Below, one piece after another: positions 51,601-61,757 of a stretch of 64,000 bases of DNA. Under the pieces are notes generated by a model that was given only the letters and a program-made list of their open reading frames with translations, made no database searches and had not been told where the DNA came from. The DNA lies in assembly GCA_014773175.1 (NCBI GenBank), contig VXCM01000731.1, forward strand, positions 62,001 to 126,000, read 5' to 3'. Numbering within the stretch: position 1 is the first letter of the stretch; every line of letters starts with the position of its first letter. The position numbers and the translations under genes were made by a program. Origin of the DNA: Lucifuga dentata. Its lineage: Eukaryota; Chordata; Actinopteri; Ophidiiformes; Bythitidae.

Positions 51601-53785
51601 GCCAAACAGAGCAAAAATCACAATTCAGAGCACACATATTTACACTGCAATGGCTTAAAACTCAGAATGGATCTGGCAATTCTTCAGAATTCATACAATA
51701 ATTGCTATACTATCCATAATGTGGCATAAGGTCAGTTCATTGTGGAGTTTGATTGCTGTGATGTCATAAAGTAGCTTCAGTGTTATTTTTTCCTGCTGCT
51801 GGTCGATGCACAACAGGTAGATGAAACTATATTCTGATCTCATCTGACTGGATCTTATCCACATTGCTAATGTTTTTTCCACCCACCACTATTTTAGATT
51901 AAATATTGTATTGAAGCACCAGTAGTTGTACTCAAAATATTACAAAAATCACTCATCACTGAAGCACTGAGCCAAAAAAATCATAAATTCAAGTTTTGAA
52001 CATCTAATTTACCACAGTATGAGCTGAGGTTGAGGGCTGGGCTGGAGCATGGATCCTCTCCAAGTGTGGCTCAATCACCTTTGGATCAGGGTTTCTCCAG
52101 CAAAGCTCCAAGATTAACTGAAAAAAATATGAACGATGATGAAACCCTGCAGGCATACGTACATGTCCTCAGACAGAATAATGAATATATCGAATAATAA
52201 TGAATCTATGAAAAAAAAAAAGAAAGAAAGAAATCCACTCTGCCAGAGAGAATGGAGAGGAGAACGAGCATCAAGGAATCACACATCTTTTTCCCTTGGT
52301 CAACACTCACCCGTCCTCTCAGCCCCAGAGCCAGCTTGCCCTGGTGTCTCAAGGTGAGCAACCCAGGGACGGTCTCGCAGGCCGAAGTCACAAAATCCTC
52401 CACGGTGCCGTACTGCATCACATCCCTTTGCTTCATCACTTTCCACAGGGCTGCAGATACCAGGCGCACTGGTGGGGCCAGGAGCTGGAGCGCAGCAAAA
52501 GGAAGGGAGGCATCTGCGAACAAAGGCAGGGATCTGAGTGTATTCTGAGTTTTCTTTACATTAACATGTTTGGTCTTTCATGCCACATCCCAATCAGCAA
52601 TGTTTTCTTGCGGTTGTTGCTGATTGTGACAACGCTAACGGGGTCAGGTCAGATGTGAAAACACCATTTTGAGTTTCATATCAAATGCTGTGCAGAAATG
52701 CAAAAGTATTTTTCTGTCCAGGATGATGCAGTGTGTGTGTGTGTTTGGGTTTAGCATTTAAACCACACAGTGCATGGGTAAATTAATCCAGATTAGTAAA
52801 GTAGATGGATCTAAACCAGTGGTTCTAAATACCTCAGTGATATAGAGTATAGTATAAAAAGTTACCTTCACCCACTGAGAGTACACACATAGGACCAGTC
52901 ATTAAAGGACCATACCATACTGGCCATTTTGCATGTTTGAGCCTGATATATTCAGTTTTCCATACATGTTACGTTACTGACAATCATTTCCCAAAAGATA
53001 ACCCGTATTTCAGCTTTCCTGATATTTTACAAAATTTCTTAATCTTTCAAAATGAAATGTTCAAGCGATACACCCACCTTAAAAATCGATGTTTCGCCTG
53101 CTAATAGTTCCGCAGCTTTATGAAGTCGGTTCTTTAAATTTTTCAGTAAACACAGGTCTTCTTTTGGGACTATATTTCCTGGTGGAGACATACATTCACN
53201 TTTTTCAGTAAACACAGGTCTTCTTTTGGGACTATATTTCCTGGTGGAGACATACATTCACTCCACTCTTTTAAATGCTAAAATTACATAACTGCAAAAA
53301 AAAATAAAAAAAACCCTGCATATTCGTGTTATCCCCATTAATGGATTACCCATCTCAAGAACGTTTCAAGTATCAACAAGTTGATTTTAATAGCGTACCA
53401 GAATGAACTGAAACCAATGGTGGTCTGGAAGGTAGGAAAAACATTTTTAATTCACCGTTCCAGTAGTATACTTTGGGAAATGATTGATCGTAACGGTACA
53501 TGTATGAAAGCTGAATATATTGAGCTCAAACATGCAAAATGACTGGTATGGTCCTTTAATAACAGAATTTCCACAGATTTTAATTGTTTTGAGTCTCTAC
53601 ATAAATTTCCAGGATCGATTTGAGAACCACTGGCCGAGGCCATTGCTAGATGCTGATCAACTTTAATGACATCTTGTTTGACAAAAACTTCCATCCAGTT
53701 TGTCAAAGTCGAAAAATAGAACCATTTTCAAACGTTATCTCAGCTGTCAACACTTACCACTTTCCGCAGGTTTGTTTGTTGCCAT
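48683..53785 (-). CDS. tinf2: TERF1-interacting nuclear factor 2 (TIN2), 9 coding exons
   Basis: TIN2 is the shelterin hub at telomeres that bridges the TRF1, TRF2 and TPP1 proteins. Exons (5' to 3'): 53785-53758, 52513-52311, 52117-52013, 51594-51499, 51223-51113, 50901-50778, 50682-49923, 49341-49289 with 49192-49122, and 48802-48683 (ten segments in all). Phases close to about 556 residues (human 451). The N-terminal part (residues about 10-215) is the TRFH-like helical domain with the TIN2 pattern: ALQLLAPPVRLVSAALWKVM, VPGLLTLRHQGKLALGLRGR, ELEKLLWEFLIRLDQLLP. The middle (about 220-470) is disordered with a KR-rich stretch and an acidic run (about residues 335-350). The C terminus has SEDYVADSEDE and RYYKTRHGTYVPTLREY, which parallel the mammalian VLDSDEEE and KTKFDTLIPTLCEY. 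It is divergent from CIDEB. A MITE sits in intron 1. Confidence 0.93.
52906..53555. mobile_element. TTAA-flanked MITE, copy G (about 588 bp without the artefact)
   Basis: It starts AGGACCATAC and ends GGTATGGTCCT (53545-53555), with TTAA on both sides (52902-52905 and 53556-53559). A 61-base duplication around the N at 53200 inflates its length. It lies in the first TINF2 intron. Confidence 0.88.
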
Positions 53786-54285
53786 TCAAAGTTAAACGAG
53801 TGTAAGTTACCAGTAAACTGACGTTAGCTTAGCAGTTTCTGCAGATTCCTCGCCGCGCTAGCGACGCAGCTAAAGCAACCAAAACTCAGAAAAATCTATT
53901 TAGGAAATGTTGTTGACGCTTTGTTGTGTTGTGGCTGGAATTACCAACCTAACACGTCAAAATGAATAGTCTTGTTTGTCAGCTAGAACCCACACAACAA
54001 GACGTGTGTCAAAACTTTCACCTCTCATCCTCCCGCCTTGACTGAGATGAAGTAAACCGTTCAAATTTAACATTATGTGTCCCGAATTGGCGGTGCTTCG
54101 CCATTTGAAGTTTGTGGTGTAAACTCTGAGAAGAAACCACGCCCACGCGCGCATCGCAGTACGACAAATCAAGCACACTCAACGCTCCTGCTAGGATATG
54201 ACGTTTTTTTCAATAGCACAACTTTTTAAAAATAACTTTATTTAAACCGTAATAAAATATAATCACGTAACTAAGTAATTAAGTA

Positions 54286-54325
<40 letters not shown>

Positions 54326-54353
54326 ATTATTTTCAATGTGACATTACATAANA

Positions 54354-54393
<40 letters not shown>

Positions 54394-55106
54394 ATTATTT
54401 TCAATGTGACATTACATAACAAACGTAAAATTTAGCCATAAACACAAAAAAGTTTGCAATGAACTGAAAACAATCATTCTCATGCTTACAAATGTGTTAT
54501 TTTTTAAGGTAAAAAATATTTGACCTGTTAATGACGCTAAAAATATGAGATATTCTTGCCCAATTAAGTGACATATGACTATTTTTTAATATTTTTCTTT
54601 CAGTGTGTATACTTTTTAAACTGATATTATTACTTTTTAAACTTACAACTTGTATTATTTTAAACTATGCTTTTTAAATGGATCTTAACTCTTTATCAAT
54701 ATACTAGGTCAGTGTGAGTCATTCATAGGGTGGATTAAGTTTTCAGTTAAGTAAATCACTACTTTAATAAATGCCAGGGCTCTTAGAACTATAGTAATTA
54801 ATGCTTACACAGGGTACACTGGTTATTTGTATTGCACCTTTAAAATGATTATAGGGTTCATTGTAAAGGGAGAAGGTAATAAGTCTTTGTCAGATAAGGG
54901 TAGGATGTGCACTCAAAACATGCATACAACACACACTAAGTCGACAGGACCTTTGCCTTGTACTGTTCTGTATCTGTATTATCACCAGGTGCAAAGTCCA
55001 GTTACTGGGTCAAACACAAGCAAAACTGACATCATTACAGCATTACTAAATCATACCACAAAAAGTAAGCCTGTGAGAGCAAGAAAAGAGCAAGACACTG
55101 AGGAGA
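53786..55106. other. Divergent intergenic region between TINF2 and CIDEB
   Basis: The left part is the TINF2 promoter side. A GAAA tetranucleotide array with a single-N duplication (54286-54394) and AT-rich sequence follow. A frame at 54827-55189 overlaps the first CIDEB exon in another phase and is not coding. Confidence 0.5.
54286..54394. repeat. (GAAA)n microsatellite with single-N duplication
   Basis: The GAAA array plus a unique 31-base flank is repeated across the N at 54352. The second copy is probably an overlap artefact, so the real array is about half as long. Confidence 0.9.
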
Positions 55107-57435
55107 ATGGATACCACAGCCTCACTTATCAAGTAAGTGGAAAATTTTTGTGGGTTCTTGATTTGCTTTATGGTCTCTTCACTGGATAGACAACAACCAA
55201 AGCTGGGGGATCCTCAAATTAAGAGTGAGCAAGGGTTTCAAAATGTCTTGATATCTTAGTCTTTGGTTAAGCCTGTAATTTTGAGCTATTCAATAATCTG
55301 AAAAGGCCAGAATTTTAAAGAGCAGACTGTTTGTAAATGGTACTAAGTGACTACAGTTTATGTGAGATAAAAGGAGAACAAAACAACTTTTAGAAAGTGG
55401 CTTTTTCACACCAAACAGCAAAAATTTAAAAATCAGCAGCTAGTGGAACTGGATGACAGAAACTAAGTAATAACAGAGCCTAAGATGAAGCAAAGAGTAA
55501 AAAAGAATTATGTAGGCTAAGAAAACTAAAATGGCTAAAAGAATAAAAATGTTGTAATAAAATAGCAGATAGCAGCATAATCTAATATACGTAACTAAAC
55601 TAAAATGAAATTTCAACTTATCTAGTAGGGAAAATCATTTGCACAGGCAAAGAATCCATTTTTAATGAAACCAGACTGACAAAGTGAGTTTTGATCATAT
55701 TCCACTTTTTTTTTTTTTTTTTTNTTTTTTTTTTTTTTTTTTGCTTCAGCTTTATAAACCTTCAAATCTTGCAACTAAGCACAAATAAGTGTATTAAAAA
55801 ATGTATTTGTCTGTCTTGTCTGTCCTCAGATCAGTAACCAAGCGGGTGTGGTTCCCACCTCAGCGTCCTTTCAGAGTGTGTTCTCACAACAGGGAGACCA
55901 GGAAGGGTGTCACAGCAGGGACCCTGGAAGAGCTGAAAGAGAGGGTAGGGATGACCCCCAAAATGAATAATGGAAGGAAATAACAGGAAGTACACTACTG
56001 CCCAAAAGTTTAGAATCATTGTCATTTAAGTAGTTCTTGCTATTGTATTTGATAATAGTTTTTTTAGTTATATGAAACAAACACCAAAATGTATTTTAAG
56101 ATGTTTTATTTAGTATTTCAAATATTTAGGGGAAAAAAGTATTTAAATGATAAATTTTAGTGATTTCTCATCAAAGTATGTGAGATTTAATCTCTGCTTT
56201 GCAAATATGAGGCATTCAGTTTCTATAACATCAGGGAATAATCTAGAATTTCCTAATAATCTCTGGGAAAAAAATACAGCTTCTCTACATGAATTTGGAA
56301 TTTTCTACAACTCATGTAATGATTCTGGACAATTGTAAAATGTTTTAATTTTTTACAGCTTCTTGCAAATTATTTGAAATCTATAGGTGCATAATACAGA
56401 CATAGTAGAATCATTTATACACATATGAAACACAAGTAGTTTTACATTACTGGAAACATTGATTCTATGTGAAAATCACAGGTGATTCCACATTTTTGAG
56501 CGGTAGTGTATACAGTAAGAACATGCATATAGATAAAACTAATTACAAAGGTAAACACTGAGGACTGTTGGGCTTGAATTTCTGTCTTAGGTGTGCCAGG
56601 CTTTGCTGCTGTCCCTATCTGCAGTGTCTCTGTCTCTGGTTTGTGAGGAGGACGGTACAGAGGTTGACTCAGACGAGTTTCTCATGACTCTACCTGACAG
56701 CACCACCCTCATGGCCCTGGAACCTGGACAGGCGTGGAGGCCAAAACCGGTATCTTTGACCAAACATGCAAAATATCAAGTGTGCACACTCAGACACTCT
56801 AGTTCACAGTTAACAGGATCTTTAATAAAAGTTTTACGCCTCTTTTTAGTGCATGACACAAGATCGATTTCATAATCCTGAATTAACCAGTGAATTTGTC
56901 TCTGATTCCCCCCAGGGTGCAATTGTGCCAAAATCACAAGACTACCACAAGCCTCGGACAGGAAGAGACATAGCTCGTGTCACCTTTGACCTTTACAGGA
57001 TGAACCCCAAGGATGTTTTTGGCTCCCTGAATGTTAAAGCCACATTCCAAGGCCTGTATTCTGTGAGCGCTGACTTCCAATGCCTGGGGCCCAAGAAAAT
57101 CCTCAGGTAAGCCAAGAGGACAGGATGCGAGTCTTAGACATGCCTTATTACCAGCCAAACTTTAATTGGATGAGACGGAATACACTTTGACATTTGTAAA
57201 ATCTTTGTAATTAAACTTTACACAGGCTATAACACAGCGTAGTAAGAGGAAAGGATGGTACGAATGACTCTTTGTCTATGCCCTCGTTTCCAGAGAAGCC
57301 CTGCGCATTGCCTCCACCCTCCTCCATGCAGCTGGACACCTGCTCATCACCTCCGCCAGCATGCTCCGCCGCATTATAGAAGGAGCCGAGCTGTGGCAGC
57401 CACAGAGGGCGGAGTACACAGCCAGCTGGAACTAA
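55107..57435 (+). CDS. cideb: Cell death-inducing DFFA-like effector B (CIDEB), 5 coding exons
   Basis: CIDEB is a lipid-droplet and ER protein of the CIDE family that acts in VLDL lipidation and lipid-droplet fusion, mainly in liver. Exons: 55107-55132, 55830-55944, 56591-56749, 56916-57106 and 57294-57435. Phases close to 210 residues (human 219). The CIDE-N domain (residues about 20-100) shows PPQRPFRVCSHNRETRKG, then LVCEEDGTEVDSDEF and LMALEPGQAW. The CIDE-C domain (about 105-195) shows DIARVTFDLYRMNPKDVFG and GSLNVKATFQGLYSVSADF, followed by an amphipathic helix (ILREALRIASTLLHAAGHLL). The first exon (MDTTASLIK) was chosen because its donor phase alone fits the acceptor at 55830 and the mammalian N terminus is similarly short. 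AATAAA at 57478 probably ends the mRNA. Confidence 0.92.
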
Positions 57436-58397
57436 GAGTTTGGAGAGAGTCATATGACTATAATTTAGCCTGACAATAATAAAGCAAAAGCAATAACATG
57501 TATATTCTCATCAATCAAAATATGATTATCCATGTGACATACAGCATGTAGCAACAAATATAGCTTAGTACTGTAATGCTGGATAAGATGAGATTGAGTC
57601 TCAAAATGATTACTTTTTCAAGTTTTGTACAATTTATGATGTATAATATTTATGATTTATACTATTTTTTTGTTGGTGTAGGTTATGGTTTGGCAGGTCA
57701 ACGTCTGTTTCCATCTGTCTGACGACTGTAAAAGGATGCTCACCGACTTATAATAATATGATTGTTATTTAGAAAAAAAGATGTATTATTTTGTTCATGC
57801 AAGTACTGAGAAAAAATATGTCAAGTGGTACTTAATTCATTTTGTAGATGAATATATTGTTTTCATGTAAATAAAATCTCTAAAGTGATCATGGCCATAT
57901 TTGGAACAATTATTAACTCAAGCGTTTTCTTTAAATGACAATTAAAAAAGGTTGGTCAGCTCACACATTTCTGTAAAAGAACACATACAAATATCTTCAA
58001 ATCTTTGTGAATTAGTCATTTTTGGAAATACTACAGTGTAAATATACAACACCTGAAATGGGTAAAATAACATCTAACAATTACAATACAATTAGGCTAA
58101 TATAAAAATAACAGGCAAATTTACATGGATTTGTCCAACTTGGTAACTATCTGTATAACAAAGTCTATAACATGCACAATCTGCCATATTTGGCTCAATC
58201 AGAACACAATACACGAAAAAACACTGGATGTATAAAAAAAAAAAAAAATGAAGAGACAACTTTGGTTTCAGCAGAAAAACAGCCATGTTAATCCAAAATC
58301 AACAGAGATTAGTCAATGAGAGAGACATTAAATAGAAACGTTTGAATGAAGCTCTGAAGGAAAACCGCACGCTTTCATCTGTGCTGCAGCTCAAAAT
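57436..58397. other. Convergent 3' regions of CIDEB and HOMEZ
   Basis: This is AT-rich sequence with the CIDEB polyadenylation signal near its left end. The right part is probably the HOMEZ 3' UTR. I see no gene. Confidence 0.55.
57478..57483 (+). promoter_or_regulatory. Candidate polyadenylation signal of CIDEB
   Basis: AATAAA about 45 bases after the CIDEB stop codon, followed by AT-rich sequence. The position implies a very short 3' UTR. Further downstream AATAAA hexamers exist near 57870. Confidence 0.5.
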
Positions 58398-59624
58398 TTA
58401 TTTTCTGGCCTTGAGCTGCTGCTTCTGGTTGACTCTGGCCAGCACCCGCTTGTACTGCTCCTGATTCAACCAGCCTGGCTTCACTTTCTTCACGTAATAG
58501 CGGACGTCACCAAACCACTGCACGATCTCACTGCGGCGGGCACCAGTCATAATCTCCAGGAGGTCATATTCCTTAGCGCTGGGATACGGGCAGTTCAAGA
58601 AAGCCTCCTTCATCACCAGCAGCTGAGTCTTCGTTTTAGTGTGGGGGGACGGAACGCGGCACAGGTTGGCCGCGAGAGAACCCTGCCTTTTGTGGGGGAA
58701 GTACCGTGTGGTGCTTGGGTTTTCATGCCACGTGATAAAGGTGTGTCCCGTGGAAATGTCTGTCGTCGCAGGATCGCTGCTCGCGTCAAAGGGTTCCTTC
58801 GGTGTGATGGCGTCGGCGAGAGCGGTATTCATTTCTTGCTCCAGTTTCATGTTCATTTCTGTTTTTCCCTCAAGTAGCAGGTTGTCGTTTACATTTTGGG
58901 TGGAGGAGAGGATGGAGTTCATTCTTTTCTGTGATTCTGTCTGATTGTGTGACACTGGAGGAGCAATAAGGATTTGAGTTGGAGGCTGGAGGTTGTTTAT
59001 GGTTCTGGAGAAACCATCCAGGTTCTTATAAAGAAAAATGTCATCCCTTTTCTCCTTTGATTTCTTCCTTCTTTTGTCTGTCACCATCACTCCTTTCTGC
59101 CTTTTCTGATTATTGCCTTTTTCGTCAACTTTTCCACCCTTCTTTCGTCCTTTCATTTGATTTTTCCTCTTCATCTTTTTCCCCAATCCTTCACCACCTT
59201 CCATCATCCCTCCCTCTTCCTTCCCACCTTCTGTCATCTCTCCACCGTACTTCTTTTTCTTTCTCGCCCTTCTCCTCTTTCCACTTCTGTCCTCCCTCAT
59301 CTCTTCTCTGCATTGCAGCTCTTCTTCTCTTTGCACCGGATCTGAGCTGAACCGCTTTTGCCGGATCTCGCAGATGTCTTCACTTTCCCAGCTGATACCT
59401 AAGCGCAGCCTTTGCAGCATAAACCACACCTTTACCTGGTCTGGATGAAGCGAACAGTGCTGTGCCAGTGCAGCCATCTCCTCCCGCGTCAGATACGGGA
59501 AGATGTTAAAGGCTTCTTTCAGCTCTGCCACATCCAACTCTAAGCCAATCTGGCTGGAGTGCACCCATATAAGCTTCTGACTCTCAGAGACCAGGGGGAG
59601 ACACAGTGCACTGTTGCGGTTCAT
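58398..59624 (-). CDS. homez: Homeobox and leucine zipper protein Homez (single coding exon)
   Basis: This is a putative nuclear transcription factor with atypical homeodomains; the coding region is intronless, as in mammals. The protein is 408 residues (human about 550). The first homeodomain-like segment is at about residues 18-80 (KLIWVHSSQIGLELD, TREEMAALAQHCSLHPDQV, KVWFMLQRLRLGISW). A lysine/glutamate-rich linker with basic stretches (RRARKKKKYG) follows. A second homeodomain-like segment lies at the C terminus (KEAFLNCPYPSAKEYDLLE, EIVQWFGDVRYYVKK). I chose ATG 59624. The frame opens with TTG at 59660 but has a stop just upstream and no other ATG. An acceptor at 59747 suggests a 5' UTR exon 59746 to the ATG preceded by an intron. 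The third homeodomain and acidic tail of mammalian HOMEZ are not found here. Confidence 0.88.
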   Translation of the reverse strand: MNRNSALCLPLVSESQKLIWVHSSQIGLELDVAELKEAFNIFPYLTREEMAALAQHCSLHPDQVKVWFMLQRLRLGISWESEDICEIRQKRFSSDPVQREEELQCREEMREDRSGKRRRARKKKKYGGEMTEGGKEEGGMMEGGEGLGKKMKRKNQMKGRKKGGKVDEKGNNQKRQKGVMVTDKRRKKSKEKRDDIFLYKNLDGFSRTINNLQPPTQILIAPPVSHNQTESQKRMNSILSSTQNVNDNLLLEGKTEMNMKLEQEMNTALADAITPKEPFDASSDPATTDISTGHTFITWHENPSTTRYFPHKRQGSLAANLCRVPSPHTKTKTQLLVMKEAFLNCPYPSAKEYDLLEIMTGARRSEIVQWFGDVRYYVKKVKPGWLNQEQYKRVLARVNQKQQLKARK

Positions 59625-61094
59625 GTTGAAAGCTGCCGGAGTTGGATTAATTTTGGACAAAGTTTAATGCTTTCTACGAATGTTCTGGAGTCTTCTCCCC
59701 GAGCCTGGGGCTGCCTCTCCACCTTTCTTTTCAGTGACAATCACTCCTGCAAAGATAATGAACATAAAGGGTTAGTTTCCAAAATGTAAGCTCCTGATAT
59801 TCATTCAATTCAATCCATATGTCCCAAACACAAAAAATTAAGTCCTTTAAATGTTCTATGCAAATCAGGACAGAAGGTACACTACCATTTTAAAAATACT
59901 ATAGTGTGTTTAATTTTATACACTTATTTCGAATTTCAAAACTTTTTGTCTCGTAGTTTTGCAGCATAATTACAGTGCAGCATAATAGTGACCGCTATAC
60001 TAAGTTCCAGCTGGGGCAAAAAAATGCTTTACATAGTTTATATTATGGTTTGCAGTTATCAACTCACCTAGCAACTTCTGCTGCATTATACAAAATTATC
60101 AGTGAAACTCATGATCTGTGTTTCTATTATAGGGTTCATTTTGATGTACTGCATTAAAGACATGACACTGATTTTAAAAATAAATAAATAACACTGATTT
60201 TTTTTTTTTATTGTTAGGAGAATCGCCAAGGGTTATTGACCAAAACATTAACTTTTAACATTGGTGTTTTACCAGCATTATTTCAGGTTGAAAAACGAGC
60301 CCACAATGAGTCATACATTAGCAGATTTAGTCTATATTATAAATAAGTTATTGCTTCTATTTGAGGCAGAGTGTTTTTCATAATTGATGCTGCAAGCTAT
60401 TAAAATGATGTGATGTGTTAGCATTAGCCAAGAATTCTCTATTAGCCTAACTACATGACAATCCACTGCACACAATGCACGTTAGTACTATAGCTAGCTA
60501 ACTATAAATTGTACAGTAGCATAAAACTTACCCAACTTGCAAAATTTAATTTGACTACAATTACATTTCAATGAAAAATATCGAGAAGGCACAGAAATGA
60601 CTAAAAGAGCTTTGTCGCGCCTGACTTTTTTTTTTCTTTTTAGGCAACTGCCTAATAACGTTGAAAAAGAGGGCAGGCTGAAGGCTGCATTCCATTTAGG
60701 TGTGTTAAAACCATGGCCATAGTAGCTCCCGGTGTGACTCATCTAAATGGAACGGGGCCACAATGTAATTCGTGGATGAAACCCAATGAAAACGCGTTAA
60801 TTCGTTAGAGCTAATAAGCCTGTTATAGTCATATTGAGAAATAAAGTTTCTTGTAATGTTTGTAACTTAAAAAAATAAAAGTTATATATATATGGGACTC
60901 CTGGTGTTATATTCCTCACGCTGCTCACAGTAAATTGTGACTCGCTCCCTTTAAGAGGGCGTAGTGTAGTCATGGTAACAGCCGCGCCATCGTAGATAAA
61001 GGAGGATGTTGTGACAGGGCTTGGCTTGTGTGTGAATAAACGGCCGAGTGTGCAGCCAAGAGAAGCTTTCTGTCCTCGTTTATCCCAACAACTC

Positions 61095-61128
<34 letters not shown>

Positions 61129-61757
61129 TTGAGATAAAAAAAAAAAAATTGATCATGATCCTTATAGAGTTTACAGTTTGTGTGTTTTTCCTGTACCAAG
61201 CAATACTATCTTTATTGCACTGCTGTAAAACATCAACTAATATGTTCTTTGAGTTAATGAAACAACTTTAGTGTGAAGTCTGTGGCAAGCAACTAAACTG
61301 AAGCTATTATAAAATAGTTTGGATTCAGTTGGCTTCAAGGAGCATCCTGAGTTATTTCTTCAGCAAAGAAACCAATCAATCTCAGGAACAAGAACAACAC
61401 CAACGATTTTTGGCAAGCTACGAAAATGATCCTATGGTGGTCATTTATTATAAAAACCAAATATAACACTAAGGCAATGGCACTCTTGGCATCTGTGCAA
61501 CTCCACACCCTTATACAGCCCAGTTGTGTGCACAGTTACTGACGGTAAACAGTTTCGGTTTACTGGGAAATGAATAACTTACAGTTAAGTTTCATTTCAC
61601 AGGAAACTGACACTGTTCTTCAGTGGCACTGTGGTATAGAATCAGACCAGAGGAAGAGAGACCAGAGACGAGTGAACAGAGACAACTAAAAGACTTTATT
61701 CAGCACTGAATAAGACAAAGAAAATCAAATAATCTCAACATCTGCCAATTTGAAAAC
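59625..61757. other. HOMEZ 5' region and TRIM-like gene upstream region
   Basis: The left end carries the presumed HOMEZ 5' UTR exon (59746 down to 59625) with its TTTGCAG acceptor. The remainder is AT-rich. A CA array lies at about 61097-61127. The stretch at about 60820-61087 resembles a solo LTR (starts TGTTATAG, contains AATAAACGG, ends CCCAACA), but I find no flanking target-site duplication. I see no gene. Confidence 0.4.

Noticed and set aside
54827..55189. 120-residue frame upstream of CIDEB
   Set aside because: It overlaps the first CIDEB exon in another phase; its phase does not fit the acceptor at 55830.
59625..59660. HOMEZ start at a TTG 36 bases upstream
   Set aside because: There is no ATG there and an in-frame stop lies just upstream; ATG 59624 is the first usable start.
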